The notes beneath the pieces were generated by a model, which saw nothing but the letters and a program-made list of their open reading frames with translations, was not told where the DNA came from and searched no databases. A stretch of DNA of 64,000 nucleotides, from assembly GCA_018881555.1 (NCBI GenBank), contig JACAXG010000065.1:829042-893041 (forward strand), in the 5' to 3' direction. Every line of letters starts with the position of its first letter. Positions within the stretch are counted from its first letter, which is position 1. Below are positions 38,428-51,212 of this stretch, piece after piece. The position numbers and the translations under genes were made by a program. This stretch comes from Amblyornis subalaris. Taxonomy: Eukaryota; Chordata; Aves; Passeriformes; Ptilonorhynchidae.

Positions 38428-38565
38428 TTTTCAGTGGAAGCCATTTCTAGGCACATGAAGGACAAGAAGGTGAGTAGGAAGAGCCGAGGTGGTAAGTTGT
38501 GCTCCACCAATCTACCTGCTGTGAAGAAATATCTTCCTCAGTGCACGAGGGGAGACTTGCGGAGG
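38428..38565 (+). mobile_element. CR1-like ORF2 fragment, sense
   Basis: The plus strand encodes EAISRHMKDKKVSRKSRGG, then LCSTNLPAVKKYLPQC. This follows the layout of CR1/LINE reverse transcriptase just before the YLDFSKAFD box (RHMKDKKV-, then -SCLTNLIAFYDE-). Similarity fades after about 38565. It is short and decayed. Its left part carries acceptor- and donor-like splice motifs. Confidence 0.5.
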
Positions 38566-41500
38566 CTGAACATAATGACAAGATATATACTCCCAATGCA
38601 ATGTACTTCTCTTCTGATGTCATCAGAGCATTTTGGGAAGTGGAGCTTTGTCCCCCCCCTTTTTATCATAATGTACACTGATTTTGTTTCTTCTTCTGGT
38701 AGAGTTTGGGTTGTTTCTGCTTGCCACCTAGGAGATGTCTATGTTATATGAGTTAAAGAAGTTTTATGCTTTTGTCTGCGATGTGGAGACATCTCTTTTA
38801 ATCTCTTGTGGTAAAATAGTTTGTAACTGTGTCACATGCCAAATGCTTCTAAATCAAGGGCCTCTTCCACTTGGAGTTGTTATTATACTTGATTTTTACT
38901 GGTATTTCAACAGATCGTCTCTGTCTCCCTTCTCCACTGGAAGCTGGCATTGCTCTCAAGTTTCTTGGCTGTTCCCATACTGTTTTGACAAACATATACT
39001 TGTTTCACCTATATCTTTTCTTCCTTCTATCTGTGCTCATGGTTGCTATATAGAGAGCTAGTCTTTTAAGGCAGATGCAGCAAGCTTTTTGTTTATTATG
39101 CACTTGATGTTGGCAAAGTGCTGTTTTCAGTTTGGATCAACAAGGCACAGAAATAAGCCTTAATGTCATTTTCTCTAAGTACGTTGTTTGTCTTAAGTCC
39201 TTATATAGCTTAAACATGCAAGCGTATCTTAGGTGTTGGAAGCTGTAAATATATTGTAAATTTAAACCACATGTGTAAGTTCTCAAGCTTCTTTGGCCAT
39301 CTCGTTAGCCATTATGCAATGAACATGTTTGAAGTAAATTGTTATAGTGATTTAGTCTCATGAATGGCCAAGTATCAGGTTATAAAGTCATGTTTATTTA
39401 CCTACTGACTGTGTGAAATGAGAAGTAAAAGTTAAAGAGAAGCTTGATTTGGATCATTCACATTATTAGATTACCTCTTTTAATGTAGCTGATTTTCTAG
39501 GTGGGTGGTTTTGAGGAGTTAGGAGTCTGGAGATAATGCTACTGATACCTTTTACAAATTTGATGCTTTTTGTTGTTATTCTGTGTCTGCAGAATATATG
39601 GAAGGAAAAGCCTGTAGCAAAAAGATCACTTGGTTTAACATGAGATGTACTTGTAAAATTTTCAGAGTGCTGCATGTAAGCAGTTAATTACTGACTGGAA
39701 TTGCTTTTAACTACTTACGTTGATTGTTGGACTACTAGAAAAGCAAAGTAGATAATAGTTTTTAATAAAAGATGGTGTTAGGATTAGTAGAGATTATGGG
39801 TCCTGTTGAGTAAAGAAAGAAAAAGATAAAAGCTGTGGAGAGGAGTCTTGAAGTTCATTGTAACAGGACATACCATATCATTGTCTCTGAGATGAGTTTA
39901 GGATTCAAAAATAATAAAGTTTAAGAATGTAATTTTAGGGCTTGTTTCTACAGGAGTATGCAGAGATGAAGGTAAGGTTTCAAGAATGAATTAACATAGT
40001 GAACTGTAGATAACTGCCAAAAGTAGTGCATATTCCTCCCACAGTCTCACTATGTTGATACTAATGTGCAGCTGCAAATTTTAGTATAGGCTGAGTGTTC
40101 TGGAGAATCAGCAAAATACTGGGAGATGAAGGATGTTGACCCCTTCATTTGGTAATATCCGACAGTTAAACTGGCATAAGCTGCTACTGAAAAGCTTCTT
40201 TTGGTTGAGGACAGGACCAGATTTATTTCTTTGTGAAAGTTTTCCTACCTGTAACTGGAAATTTCTGTCCTTGAGCAGTTGTGTGAGTTGCTACTGTTGC
40301 GTACTGGTGGTTTGGTTTTGCACACGTGGAGGATTTTCTTGACGCTGTTTATCAGCATAAATGATTAATTTGAGATAAACATGCCTGTATTTACGTGGAT
40401 TTCTTTTCTAGGCTGCACACCACAACCAGGACTGTGTGGCTGTCAGTTGTTTTCCCTTACCTTGTATTCAGATATCTTAGTTAAAGATGCAGTATATTTC
40501 TTCCTGTTGTTCGTGCAGGAAGTATTTGTGGAATAAAAACCATAATTCTGTATGGGATATGTGCTTGTTCTTTCAGTTGGATGCCATTTTATCTAGGGGC
40601 ATGGCCATGTAAAATTCCTTTTGTATTTTTAATTAGTTTCTACCAGTAAACAGTTTGAAGACTGGGGATGTAGTTTTGTTTGCAATATCAATGTTTACAG
40701 CTCAGCATTACATGTGGGGTGTATTAAGCTGATTTTGGCGCAGAATTGTTGCTGTGGGTGTTGTCAGTTAATATATTTACAAATTTGATAGGGGAAACTT
40801 GAAATTACCACCCAATTTGAAAATGCATGTTTCTAAATTAAGTGTGCATTTGGTGCTAAAATTACCTTTTTGTAAGCCTGTGAAGATATATTGAGAGATG
40901 TTATTTCAGGGTCCATAGCTGTGCTCACTGTTTAGAGATAGTGTAAATTACTCACTGTAAAGTTACGATTGACATTGCTTGGAAGGATACATTGATTGAG
41001 CTGGTGTCTTCTGGGATTTGTCTAAAGGAAGACAAACATTGTATGTTTTGTCATGATTTTTGTTGGGTTTTTGTTTTTTTTCTTAAACAGCCCTCTGACA
41101 TGTGAAATGGGTAGATGCCTAACGGTATAAATGTAAGTTCTGTGTGCGAGAAGCATAGAATCACTCCTAAATACATGAAATGAATTATACAGGGGTTTTG
41201 TGTTGTATTGTTCTGTCCTTTCCCCACTCCCTCAACAGGATGTTTCTTACACAAACTTAGGTGTTATTCTGCCTGTTGATCCACCTTCTCATGTCCCCAT
41301 ATTGTATTGTCTCAGTTTCAGGTATGCGAAACGTACATGATTCTCTTAATGTTTTCACTTCAAATAAAGGGATTCCACTATCTCTCTTTTTTGGCAAAGT
41401 GTAAAAACACATAATAGAAGTAGAGAAGGATGTTTTTTGTTTGTTTTGGCTATCTAGGTTACCCTCTTTCATCCCTCATTGTGCTGTTGTAGTGTTGATC

Positions 41501-41952
41501 TCAAAATTTAGTGTAGAACTGCAAAATATCACTATGTGTTTTACAGGTATCCCATATATTGATTAATGCCACGCTTATCTGTAAGAGATATTTGTCTAAA
41601 ACTTAATGGTTTGTCCAGATCCATAAACCTGATGAAAGCTTTCCCATCTTCAGGAAGTTACTACTTGCTCACTGAAAAGAGTGCAGAGGGGGAAGTGGTA
41701 TTTTATTTATGTTTTTTTTTTTATTTTATAAGAAGACTATCTTGTTCCCAACAGGCTGTCTCTTGACGAGATTTTTTCTTACCATCTCCATGTTTGATGG
41801 AAATTTTCTAACTATTAAAATAGTGCCACTGATCACTGACTGAAAATTATTATGAAAGTATGTGAGGAGGACTTATTTGAGAGGAGAAAAGTCAGTAGTT
41901 TCCTTTCTAGGTTTTCTCAGATTTCTGTGACACTGAAAAACAAGTCAGTCAT

Positions 41953-42010
41953 TAAAAAAAAAACCAACAAAAAAAAACCCCCAAAAAGCCACACCCAAAC
42001 CCCCCCCCAA
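41953..42010. repeat. A/C-rich low-complexity tract
   Basis: Runs of A interspersed with C-runs (AAAAACCAACAAAAA, CCCCCAAAAAG, then a run of nine C residues). It is similar in texture to the tract at 8319-8437. Confidence 0.85.
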
Positions 42011-42186
42011 CTCCGTAAATTTCAAACATACAAGGTCTGTTTGCAGTTAGTGTTTTTTTTTTTCCTGGATTCTGTCAGGAGAGCAGAGCTAAGCAATCAG
42101 ACAAAGTAGGGACTAGAAGCCATGGATGACATTTTTAGTAATTTGTGAGGTACCACCATCCCTTGAACAAAACACTGGAGCAGACC

Positions 42187-42205
42187 TTTTTTTTTTTTTT
42201 TTTTT
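42187..42205. repeat. Poly-T run (19 bases)
   Basis: Uninterrupted T homopolymer within intron 1. No adjoining element is recognised. Confidence 0.9.
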
Positions 42206-44455
42206 GTAATTTCTTAAGTTTGCAGAACTCTCTGCAATTTTGCAAGCTTTATTGAACTCACCTGCTTTGAAATGAGTGATTGCTTGTAACTGCTGGAGAA
42301 TTCCTGGAAAGAAGTATGCAGCATGTCAGAAATGTGTTCAGCTTGTGTTATTTGCCAAAAAGAAAACTGTGTTTAGTTAACTGCTGCAAAATATCAGGAC
42401 ACTGCCAACAGATGGTTTACTACTTCTACATAGTGCGTGTTTTCCCTCAAGAAAAACATTGGTGTAATACTTTATAGAGGTGTGTCTGTTCTTACAGAGA
42501 TTTTGATATCCCCAGAATCACATAGATTTTGTTCTTAAAAGCGTTATGCATTTTGCTAGTTAGTTATTCTGCTCAGGCATTTGAAGTGATTTAGAAAAAA
42601 CTATTTATACTTCCTGGAGAAAGTTGATTCACCTTGGATGGATGAAATAAAATGCTTTAATACCTTGATGTTATGTTTTATTGTCCTATCCCAATGTATT
42701 GCTATGCTTTTTTAATTTTCCCCAGCACTAAGCTAATATAGCAGAACTTTTTTTTTCTGATGTAGGTGTTGCAGGTTGCAGTTTAGAAAATTGAAAATAT
42801 TTAGCCTTAGAAACCTGACTTTGTTCCCTCCTTCTCTTTTGGGATATTTAATTGGATGACTGTAATGTGTAGAAATTTGCAATTTGTACAAACACCAATT
42901 ACATGAGTAGAAATGGAAATGAAACTGTGAGGATTTGTAAAACCTGATTTCAGAGCGTACTGAAGTATGCTAGTTGGAGAAGGCAAGTGGCGAGGGTACT
43001 ATGTGCTAGCTATTAGCTCAAACAGTTTTGTGGTTTTTTATTTTTTCTTTCTTTAAAACACCTTCAGCTAATACACTAGGAATAACCTGTCATTTAATGT
43101 GTTTTTTCAATTGTCAATACTTAATAAGTCAAAATCAGGTTCCTGTGAGATGTCTTGCCAAAATAGCTGACATGAGTTAGTGTGTTACTTACGTGAGCTA
43201 TACTGCAGTAATAGCATTGCATCATATTTTTTGTGTATTCCTATAGGCAACAGGTTCTGATAGCAGTGCAACAGAGCCTGACTTCTAACCTGCCTTTTTG
43301 CTACCCCTCTGTTTAACCCAACAGATAATGGAGTCAGTATACCAAGAAATTTTCTACTATCTTGAGCCCCATTTGTTCTTATCAAGGAGAAGCCCCATAT
43401 GAACTCCTGTTTTAGCACTTTTTAGTCAGTTTGGTTCTTTGTTGCAAGTTTTGATTTTGAAAAATTTTGTCGAGATTGGCTCTATGCCATGTCTTTAGTC
43501 AGCTGATTTCAATATTTGATGAAAGTACCTGACATTTCAGGTTCTGTCTTTAAAGTGTGATTTCATGATCCTTGTAAACTAATACTGTTGGGGCCTATTG
43601 CAGCCCTAATCTTACCCCCTGCTCTTCACTACCACAGAAACACTTATGCTGGCATAAGGAATAGAAGCACAGAAATAAATTCTGCCAGTACAAATGTTTA
43701 AGGTAGTCATAAGTTCAGTGTGAAACAACACAAACTACTGAAAGAAACTGTGCATGTTCTAAACTGTAGTCCTTCGAACTAGCTCCCCTTTCCCTGAGGA
43801 ACATGGCTGCTCCTTCTCACCAGTATTCTTTAATTTCATTTTTTTAGTGATTTTCCTTTGCCAAAACATGGACAAAAAATGGAAGAAGCAGAGATAGCTC
43901 AAATGCAACTTCAAACCAGTTAATTTGGGTTTGCGATAAAGTATTAGGCCTTATGAATAAGTTTGAACTGCTTTAATTGTGCCTTTGATGCTGCCTCATA
44001 TGATATTAGTCACAAGTTAACTACGGAAATTCACATGAAAGTAGCATAAGATGTAGGAACACAAAAATGATTTAGAAGTGATTCTAAGGAGTTGATATCT
44101 TTCTAGTTCTAACTGGAGGAGTAAAAGGAGGCTGTGTTAGGTCTCAAACAATTTTAGCTGTCTAAAGTGATGGCACACAGAATGTGCATCCTGACTTGTG
44201 GTGGGTGTCACTCTAGAGAACTGCAAGTGTTAAAAGACAGAACTGGAATTTAAAATTATTGTACAGTAGGAGAAATAGCCTTAAAGCAGTAAGTACAAAA
44301 ATCCCCTGTTAAGTTGGAATAATTATTCAGATGTCAAATGTCTTTTTTTTTCTTTTTCCACAAAAGAGATTGAAGAATATGGTAGATGTTGAACTGAAGC
44401 TCTTGTTTTTCACTGGCTACGTATGGCAGTAGCTGCTTAAGGAGTATTCCCTCTA

Positions 44456-44650
44456 AGGTCTATAGAACGTCTTGAGTTGGAAGGGGCCCATAAGGATCAC
44501 CAAGTTCAATTCCTTGCTCCTTGCAGGACGACCTAAAACTAAACCATATGATTAAGAGCAGTGTCCAGATGCTCCTTGAACTCTGCAGGCTTGGTGCGGT
44601 GACCACTTACTTGTGGAGCCTGTTCCAGAGACCAACCAAGTTGTTCTTTC
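44456..44650 (-). mobile_element. CR1 LINE 3' UTR fragment, antisense
   Basis: The plus strand reads GAGTTGGAAGGGGCCCATAAGGATCACCAAGTTCAA, then CTTGAACTCTGCAGGCTTGG, then GTGGAGCCTGTTCCAGAG. This is the order of a reverse-complemented CR1 3' UTR (terminus first, then the CTTGGTGC-GTGACC and CCTGTTCCAGTGCCCAACC blocks). The 5' side fades out near 44650. It is a clear but diverged copy with small insertions, including an AAACTAAACCATATGATTAAG stretch. Confidence 0.85.
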
Positions 44651-47608
44651 AGTTGACTCTGGTGCCATAAATGAAGCTGTCAGTCCAGACTTGAGGATTG
44701 CATTTCAAAAAAGATACAGGCTGATGGGTCTACAATACTGTTTACTAGGACATTAGTTTCTAAATCTGGAATTCCTGTTTTCTTTTCAGAACAAGCAAAA
44801 GCTTTATGACCTGGAATATACAATAACCCATCCATTAATATGTCTCTGGTGCCTTCTTGTGCCACCTCCTACTTAATTTTCTGTACCTTTTGGGGGCAGT
44901 TTGGGAGCACAGTCTCGAGGGAACCGAGCGATATTGCATCTTCTGCTTTTGCTGCATCTGGCTTGAGGAAGTACAGGAATTGGTTACCATGTATTTATGT
45001 ATCTCACTCAGTAGACCAGAGTGCAGAAATGAAAGCAGCTGCTCTGTGTTCCACATGAAAGTGAGACTGGGTCTCTTCTACCCATTTGTGGGATTTTTAT
45101 GATGTCCCCGATAATCTGTCATTCAAGTAGATGTTTGGGTTTTTTGGGGGGTAATGGAGGAAGATGTGCAAAACTTCTAGGTGAACTTTATTGTTTTGGT
45201 TTTTTTTAAGGATTGTGTTATGGATGAAGTGAACTCAAAGATACCTTCATTTTTTGCATCTCTTTTTATTGCTTCTTTATAAATACATATTCCATTCAGA
45301 GCTCTTTATCTCTTCAGATCCATAGGTCCATACAACTTGCACAGAATTCCAATCACCTTCCTTTGTAAGGAAAGGTTAAAGGAATTGCTTAGGGCCTCAG
45401 GCTGCCTGCCTCAGGTGAAAAAATCTGTCAAACATCAGTATTGAGGTACTTACTGCTTCTGTGTGACTGTAAGATACTATTACTGTGCACTTCTCCTCTC
45501 ATATTCTTTTTTCCTTGACAAAAAATATCACATGTTCTCAGGCCACACGCTGTGGTAGCCAGTGTATTCTTTCCTGTTCCTTTTGCTTATTCTGGGAATT
45601 TTTGAGAGATTCAGTGATCATTAAACCGGGCTGCTTCAAGAGTTCAGTAAACAATGCTGCTAAATTCCCATAACCAAACAATGGCTTGGTTAAAAACAAA
45701 GTTAAGAACGCTTGTATTTCTAATTTACAGTAAATTCTGCCAAGTGTTGGTCTTGGATTAGGTGGGCTACAATATAAAACCTCTGTAGGCTTCACTTAAG
45801 AGACAGAAAAAAAGTCGCTTCACAGCATGAAAGATTCAAGTTTTGCATTTAGAAGGTGGTGCACTCTGAAGTCTACTGAAGTCCAGTTCAGCTTGAATGG
45901 GCAGTTTATTTTGTAATTACATATATGAGTAAAAACATTTCTTGTTTCTACTTTGAATTGCTACAAATATGGTTACAATTTCATAATTTTCATATTTTGG
46001 AATTAATACCTTATTCAAATGAACCAGTTATAGCTGAAAGGTTATTTGGAAAAATAAATTGGAAATGTGACTGCCTACAAAAAACTCTGGAGAATGACTG
46101 AGTTGTTTTTCTGGTAAATACTTTTAAAAGTCATAAACCCATGTTAGTAGAAACTAGTAGAATTTTTCTCGCCTGTGCAGTGACTGCTGCTATTGTCCAA
46201 ATTTAGATAAATATCTGTCAAACAAAGTTAGATTTGAAAATAAAAGGATGGCAGATGATGTTCTGAGTCCTTTTTTGGTTTTTTTAATGTTCAAGCATTT
46301 TTAAGATTTTACCTCAACTTTTTTAGAGTAAGGTTGATTTACTGATTTGATCCTTGTTTACAGAGCTAATTAAACTTGGTGTTATTCCTCTAGGATAAAG
46401 TTATGCTTAATAAATCTATTGCAAACCAACTTTTAGAAATTGTATGTTTTAATATTTGTTCTTTATAGATTTAAAAATTAGTCGCCTAGGTTTTTAAATT
46501 TTTTTTTTTTTTCTAGAATTGTACTAGCTATTTGTTTGAGATGACAGCAAATACAGGACTTTGACCTGTAATATTCAAAGTAGTTTAAACATTTCCAGCA
46601 AGTAAATACCAGTCAATTATCATAATAGCAAAAACTGTTCTTTTGGCAACAGCGTCTTGCAATGATTTCCTAAAGTAGATGTCCTCTTTGAGCATAGTGG
46701 CCTTATTAAAAGCAGATTTGAGTGCTTGCTAGTGTTGCTATTCCATCCAAGAATAGTTGGTTGCTCAGATGATTTCACACTGCAGGCAGCATTTCAGTGG
46801 TTAGCCTGTCCTGTGAGCCCATCCCTGTTTGTGATTAAACTAAAGATCCTTGAAAACAGCAAGGTTTAGCATACTGAACATTTTTTCCTTTTTTTGGAAA
46901 CCATTACATCGTCTTCTGTTTCTTGCTTTGTATTTAATTTCTCCTTTCTAATTTACTCCAAGTCGAATTCTGCCTGCTGAGGATTTGTTTCCCTGGTTCT
47001 TTCTGCTTACCTATATCCTTGACAAAGAGACTGTAAATCTCCTTTTTTTTCCGCTTATTTGCAGAGAGTCCTATAAAACGTGTGGGTGTAAAGATAAATT
47101 AGCCATTTGCTGGCTATCTGCCTGAAAAGAGTCTGAGATTCTGGCTGACCAGAAAACTGTCCAGTTTTCTTGTTATTGAACATGTGGGATCGATTAAGGA
47201 TTCAGCTTAATTATATTGATTTTATTTAATCTTCTTTTTAAGAAATTGCCTTTAATTGCTATCCCCTCACATACTTCTAGAGGAATAGTCAGCTGTTCAT
47301 AGGAGGGAGTTTTTAGTGATAGAAATATAATGGAGAAGAACTGTGGTAGAGAAAGATGAGAGAAGATGCAAATGAGCAGCGCATTGCAGGCACTTTTTCA
47401 AGTCCTCACAGGAATCTTCCCTCTCGGTGTTCCTGTTGTGTGCTGGGGGCACAGTGTAAATGCTGACATCTTGTTCCATAATGCTGTGATAGATGGAGTG
47501 AAAAATCACAGAAGGAAGACAGGATGTTCTTTGTTCAGCCAAAACCATCATTATAATAATTTGAGTGGAATTAAATATGTGGGACAAAGCATGTGAAGTA
47601 GCAAATGT

Positions 47609-47610
<2 letters not shown>

Positions 47611-47639
<29 letters not shown>
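47611..47639. repeat. (TC)n microsatellite
   Basis: Fourteen to fifteen TC dinucleotides with no interruption. Confidence 0.95.
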
Positions 47640-47641
<2 letters not shown>

Positions 47642-48035
47642 ACTGTTAGGTTTACCGAAACCTTTAAATCCCCCTTATCTCAGAGGGGTGAATGTTACCA
47701 GCAGTAATGCACTGTCTTGGAGTGCTCAGAGATCCCCCAATAAAGTTTCTTAAAGACATTTTGTATTTGAGTACAAATGGGAGGAAAAAGTTTGTGTTCC
47801 AGTACATGAGTTCATATGGGCCATGAGTGGAAACTGCTGATGGTTTGAATTTATCCAGGAGCATGCGCCAAGAAAAAACATTATTGTGCAAAGAAGTATG
47901 CGTATACGACATTAAGTTGTGCGTGTACAGGCAGTGTTGGGTTTGGGCTTTTTTTAATAAGAAGAGAGGTTTTGTTGGAGAATGGGAAAAAATGAGACTT
48001 ATTCATGTTCCTTGAGGAAGTCTTTCTTTTTTTTT

Positions 48036-48064
48036 ATAAAACTCACAAAGATTGTGAGTTTTAT
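48036..48064. repeat. Perfect 13-bp hairpin in intron 1
   Basis: ATAAAACTCACAA and TTGTGAGTTTTAT are exact reverse complements with a 3-base AGA loop. The stem is too short for a microRNA precursor and has no T-run terminator role in this genome. It may be the end of a decayed element or chance. Confidence 0.9.
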
Positions 48065-51000
48065 TGTGAAAATGAGGAACATTGGAAGGCTTTACTTATT
48101 TAAGCAAAGGTCTTTTGCATACATCTACTAATACATAGGGAGAAGGTTGCTTATTTAAATTCAGTTGCTGATTTTTTGACCTATGAAAAACAACTTCATC
48201 TAAACTATATTGACAGGTCAATCTCAGAAGTCTGTACACAGACACAGTTGGTTGTTTTCTTCTTTAAATAAATAGGCTTCTTTGGTTTGTGTTAGTGTCA
48301 GTTTTCATATTAGATTTGGCAGTCGTGTCAAGTACACACTGTGTTAGATTAATTGTTTGAATATGGCTTCTGAAGCTGTTGTAAACCCAAGTACTGGGAA
48401 CAGAAGGATCACAGTCTTGGAAGCCAAGAGTGCACGTTTTAGTTGGAGGTTCCAGTTACAGCATTTGGTGTCTACTGTGTACAGCTTCTAGTGGTTGTAT
48501 ATGAAACCAGCTTAATGGCAAAGCCAATAACAGCATGCATGAATTAACTGCAATATTTGTTCTATGTCATGTCTTCTGTGTCTATACTGAAACAGGAGTT
48601 TTAATTTGTCTCAGATATCATGTTGAGCTGGACTTACGTCGATTGTGCATAAAAGCACTTGCATTAAGAGACAGAGATGAGTGAATATAGAGAGAGGTAT
48701 ATTCATGAAATCTTCCAGGTTTTGCATTTATTTTAGTTATCGCATATGTGGCTGTCATTCTAGTTTCATGCTCTAAGTTGCAGTGCACAAGTAAAGTAAA
48801 ATGATTTGAGAAATCTGTGAAACAGGATTAGGATAGTGTCTCTTGTTTAGCTTGCCTGTTGTTTAGCAGTCTTACCAAATGCAATGAAACCTCTCTTTTA
48901 ATACCCTTAAAGTGGACCTTGAAGTACAATATTTAAGTTTCAAAGTTAGAAACCACTAACATTTATGATACTGTAGGTAAGGAACACTTGCATTTTCTCT
49001 TATTTCAGGAAGCCTTTACATCTCTGAGTAACATTTGAAGTCACATTTTATTTTGTGGTCCAGGAACATTAAGAAAATGTCTGAAAACATCTATTCAACA
49101 ACTCAGTTGCAGAATTAACAGCATCAGATCGTTGCAATCTGGAGAGCACTTTTTCATTTGAATGTCACTTGAGTATATTTTTACCTGATAGCATTTCTGT
49201 GTTTTCCCAAAAAGCTATTTATTGAAAATTTTTTAAGCCCATGAAGGTCTGGGATTTATGCTATTTTTGCAAAGATCATCAGTCTCTATCTCAGTCAGGA
49301 GGAGGTCTGTGTGTTAAACCCATAGTCGTTTACAGTGGCCTTGAATTTAAAGGAAAAAAAAAAAAAGAAATTCAACCTAAAAAGCTAGTTGCAATGTCCC
49401 AACAGTTTACATGCTGGTATGATATCTCCTGCAAATATTTCTATAATACAGAAGAAGAGAGGAGTGTGGTATGATGAATGTGAAAATAACTTTTTCTAAG
49501 TAACTACCATGTAAGTTTATTCTTTTGATTCTGTGTTCATGTTGATATATTCATTGTTAAAGAATAGGTAACTAAGATGTCAGGAGTTATGAGATCATAC
49601 CTTGTCAAGAGCTGTGCATTCTTTCTTCCTTTGAAATTGGTGTGGATTTTTCTTTTGATGGGGCCAATTTTTAAATGCAATTGATTTTTGTGAAGGTGTA
49701 CGTAATGTTAAAACATGTCAGAATTCAATACCTCTGTGTTGGTTAACTGAGGTATACTGTTACAGAATATTTAGGCATAGCATTCTGTTTGCATCCCAAA
49801 ATTAGTAGGTGGTGAATTTGGTTTGGACTGAGTTGTGCTGTTTCTCCTGCACTTTTTTTTATTTTCCCTTTTGTTTTAAGGTAAGGGAATATTATAAATA
49901 GTGACAACAAAGTGTTGAGACTGAAAGTGTTAAGAGAGTGGTGGTAGTATGCACGCTAAAAATAATGGATCAATTACTCTCTTGGTTTCATAATCTAGTT
50001 TAACTGTAATTAATTTATGTTTATTTTAAATTGTAGCAAATATGAAATGACCCCGTAGGCAGAATTACCGGCTTCAGTAGTTCCGGCCTGGATATAATCT
50101 TCTTCATACTAAGAAAGCTAAGGATGTCAAAAAGATCTGTCAGCTTGAAAGTCTTAGTAACACAGAAATGTGTAAATTAATGTATGTGTGTTGGAGTGTC
50201 ATTATATTTGAACAATTAAAGGTGTCATTCAGCAGTTTCCATGAATGGGGGCCTATGTATGTTTTATAAGACTTAAGTGCAGAACTAACTGGAGTTACAG
50301 TTTGCACAAAGAACCTGTTCATGTCCCCTCTGAGCTCGCTCTCCTTTAGTTAGGCTCCTCTGTAAGCTGTGGTGAGGTCGGCCTTTGTTTTGTGGGAGAC
50401 ACGACTAAGCAGCTTCTCTCCTTCTCCCTCCCTGTTCTCTGCCATAATTTTTTCTCTACAAATGTTTAAGTCTCTCCTAAGAGACACAAATGTCTCTCCT
50501 AAGTCAACTGTGCTGTTTTGTTATGAAACACATTGAGGAACTGACCTGGATCAAAATTCCTTAGCATAAGAGTAGAGGTGTGGTTTTGTCTGCATTGACC
50601 CTGATGCTGTCTCTGACACTGTTTCCTGTGCAGTTGCCCAGTCAGTAATTCCAGAGGAGTTGAGGGGATGAGGTGCTAAAGCTGCAAAAGGTGCAAGAGC
50701 TGTGCCATCAAGTACTGTCACCAAGTGTTCCTGAAGGAACAGTCTCACCAAGGCTGAAGCTTTCTCTGTCTTCTGTGAACGTGACTTCTGGTGTGCCAGC
50801 ACAACCGCAGTGCTCCTTCCTTATGCCCTTGCAGTGCTTTCCCTATGTGGGACATAGATCTGAGTTTCCCTCCAGTTATCAGAGGGGGAATTGAGCTTTT
50901 ATGCTGCATGAAGTAAAACAGGGTATTTCTCTGAGAAGATTTTGCAACGTATTGAAGTGCTAGCGTGAATGGCTTCTGCCCAAAATAAGCTAAGCTAGTT

Positions 51001-51212
51001 TAAGCAAATTTAAGAAGTGTGGAGAACAACTTCAGTGAAAACACTTAAATACTTTGAAAATTCTGCATCTAAGAATGTGAAATTATTTTCTAAATTCTTT
51101 GAATCATTAAAAACTTTATTTGAAGGTCTAAGTTTTTAATGCCCATGTAAGTTAACTGGACTTTCATATAACTCAAGAGTTTCTAATATTATATTTATGA
51201 TTTTATTTTTAG

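Larger units (their letters stand above)
10411..51212 (+). other. STXBP6 intron 1 (about 40.8 kb)
   Basis: The intron runs from the GTGGGT donor at 10411 to the TTTTATTTTTAG acceptor ending at 51212. Apart from the repeats and candidates listed separately, it is ordinary AT-rich intronic sequence. I see no other recognisable coding exon or structural RNA in 10931-16360, 16600-20840, 21725-29160, 31170-33480, 33920-36950, 38570-44450 or 44660-51210. Its length and its CpG-rich first few hundred bases suit a large, tissue-regulated vertebrate gene in which intron 1 hosts enhancers. The boundary at 10410 depends on the exon 1 call. Confidence 0.55.

Noticed and set aside
48036..48064. Hairpin considered as a microRNA precursor
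   Set aside because: The stem is 13 bp, too short for a Drosha/Dicer substrate, and flanking bases do not extend the pairing.
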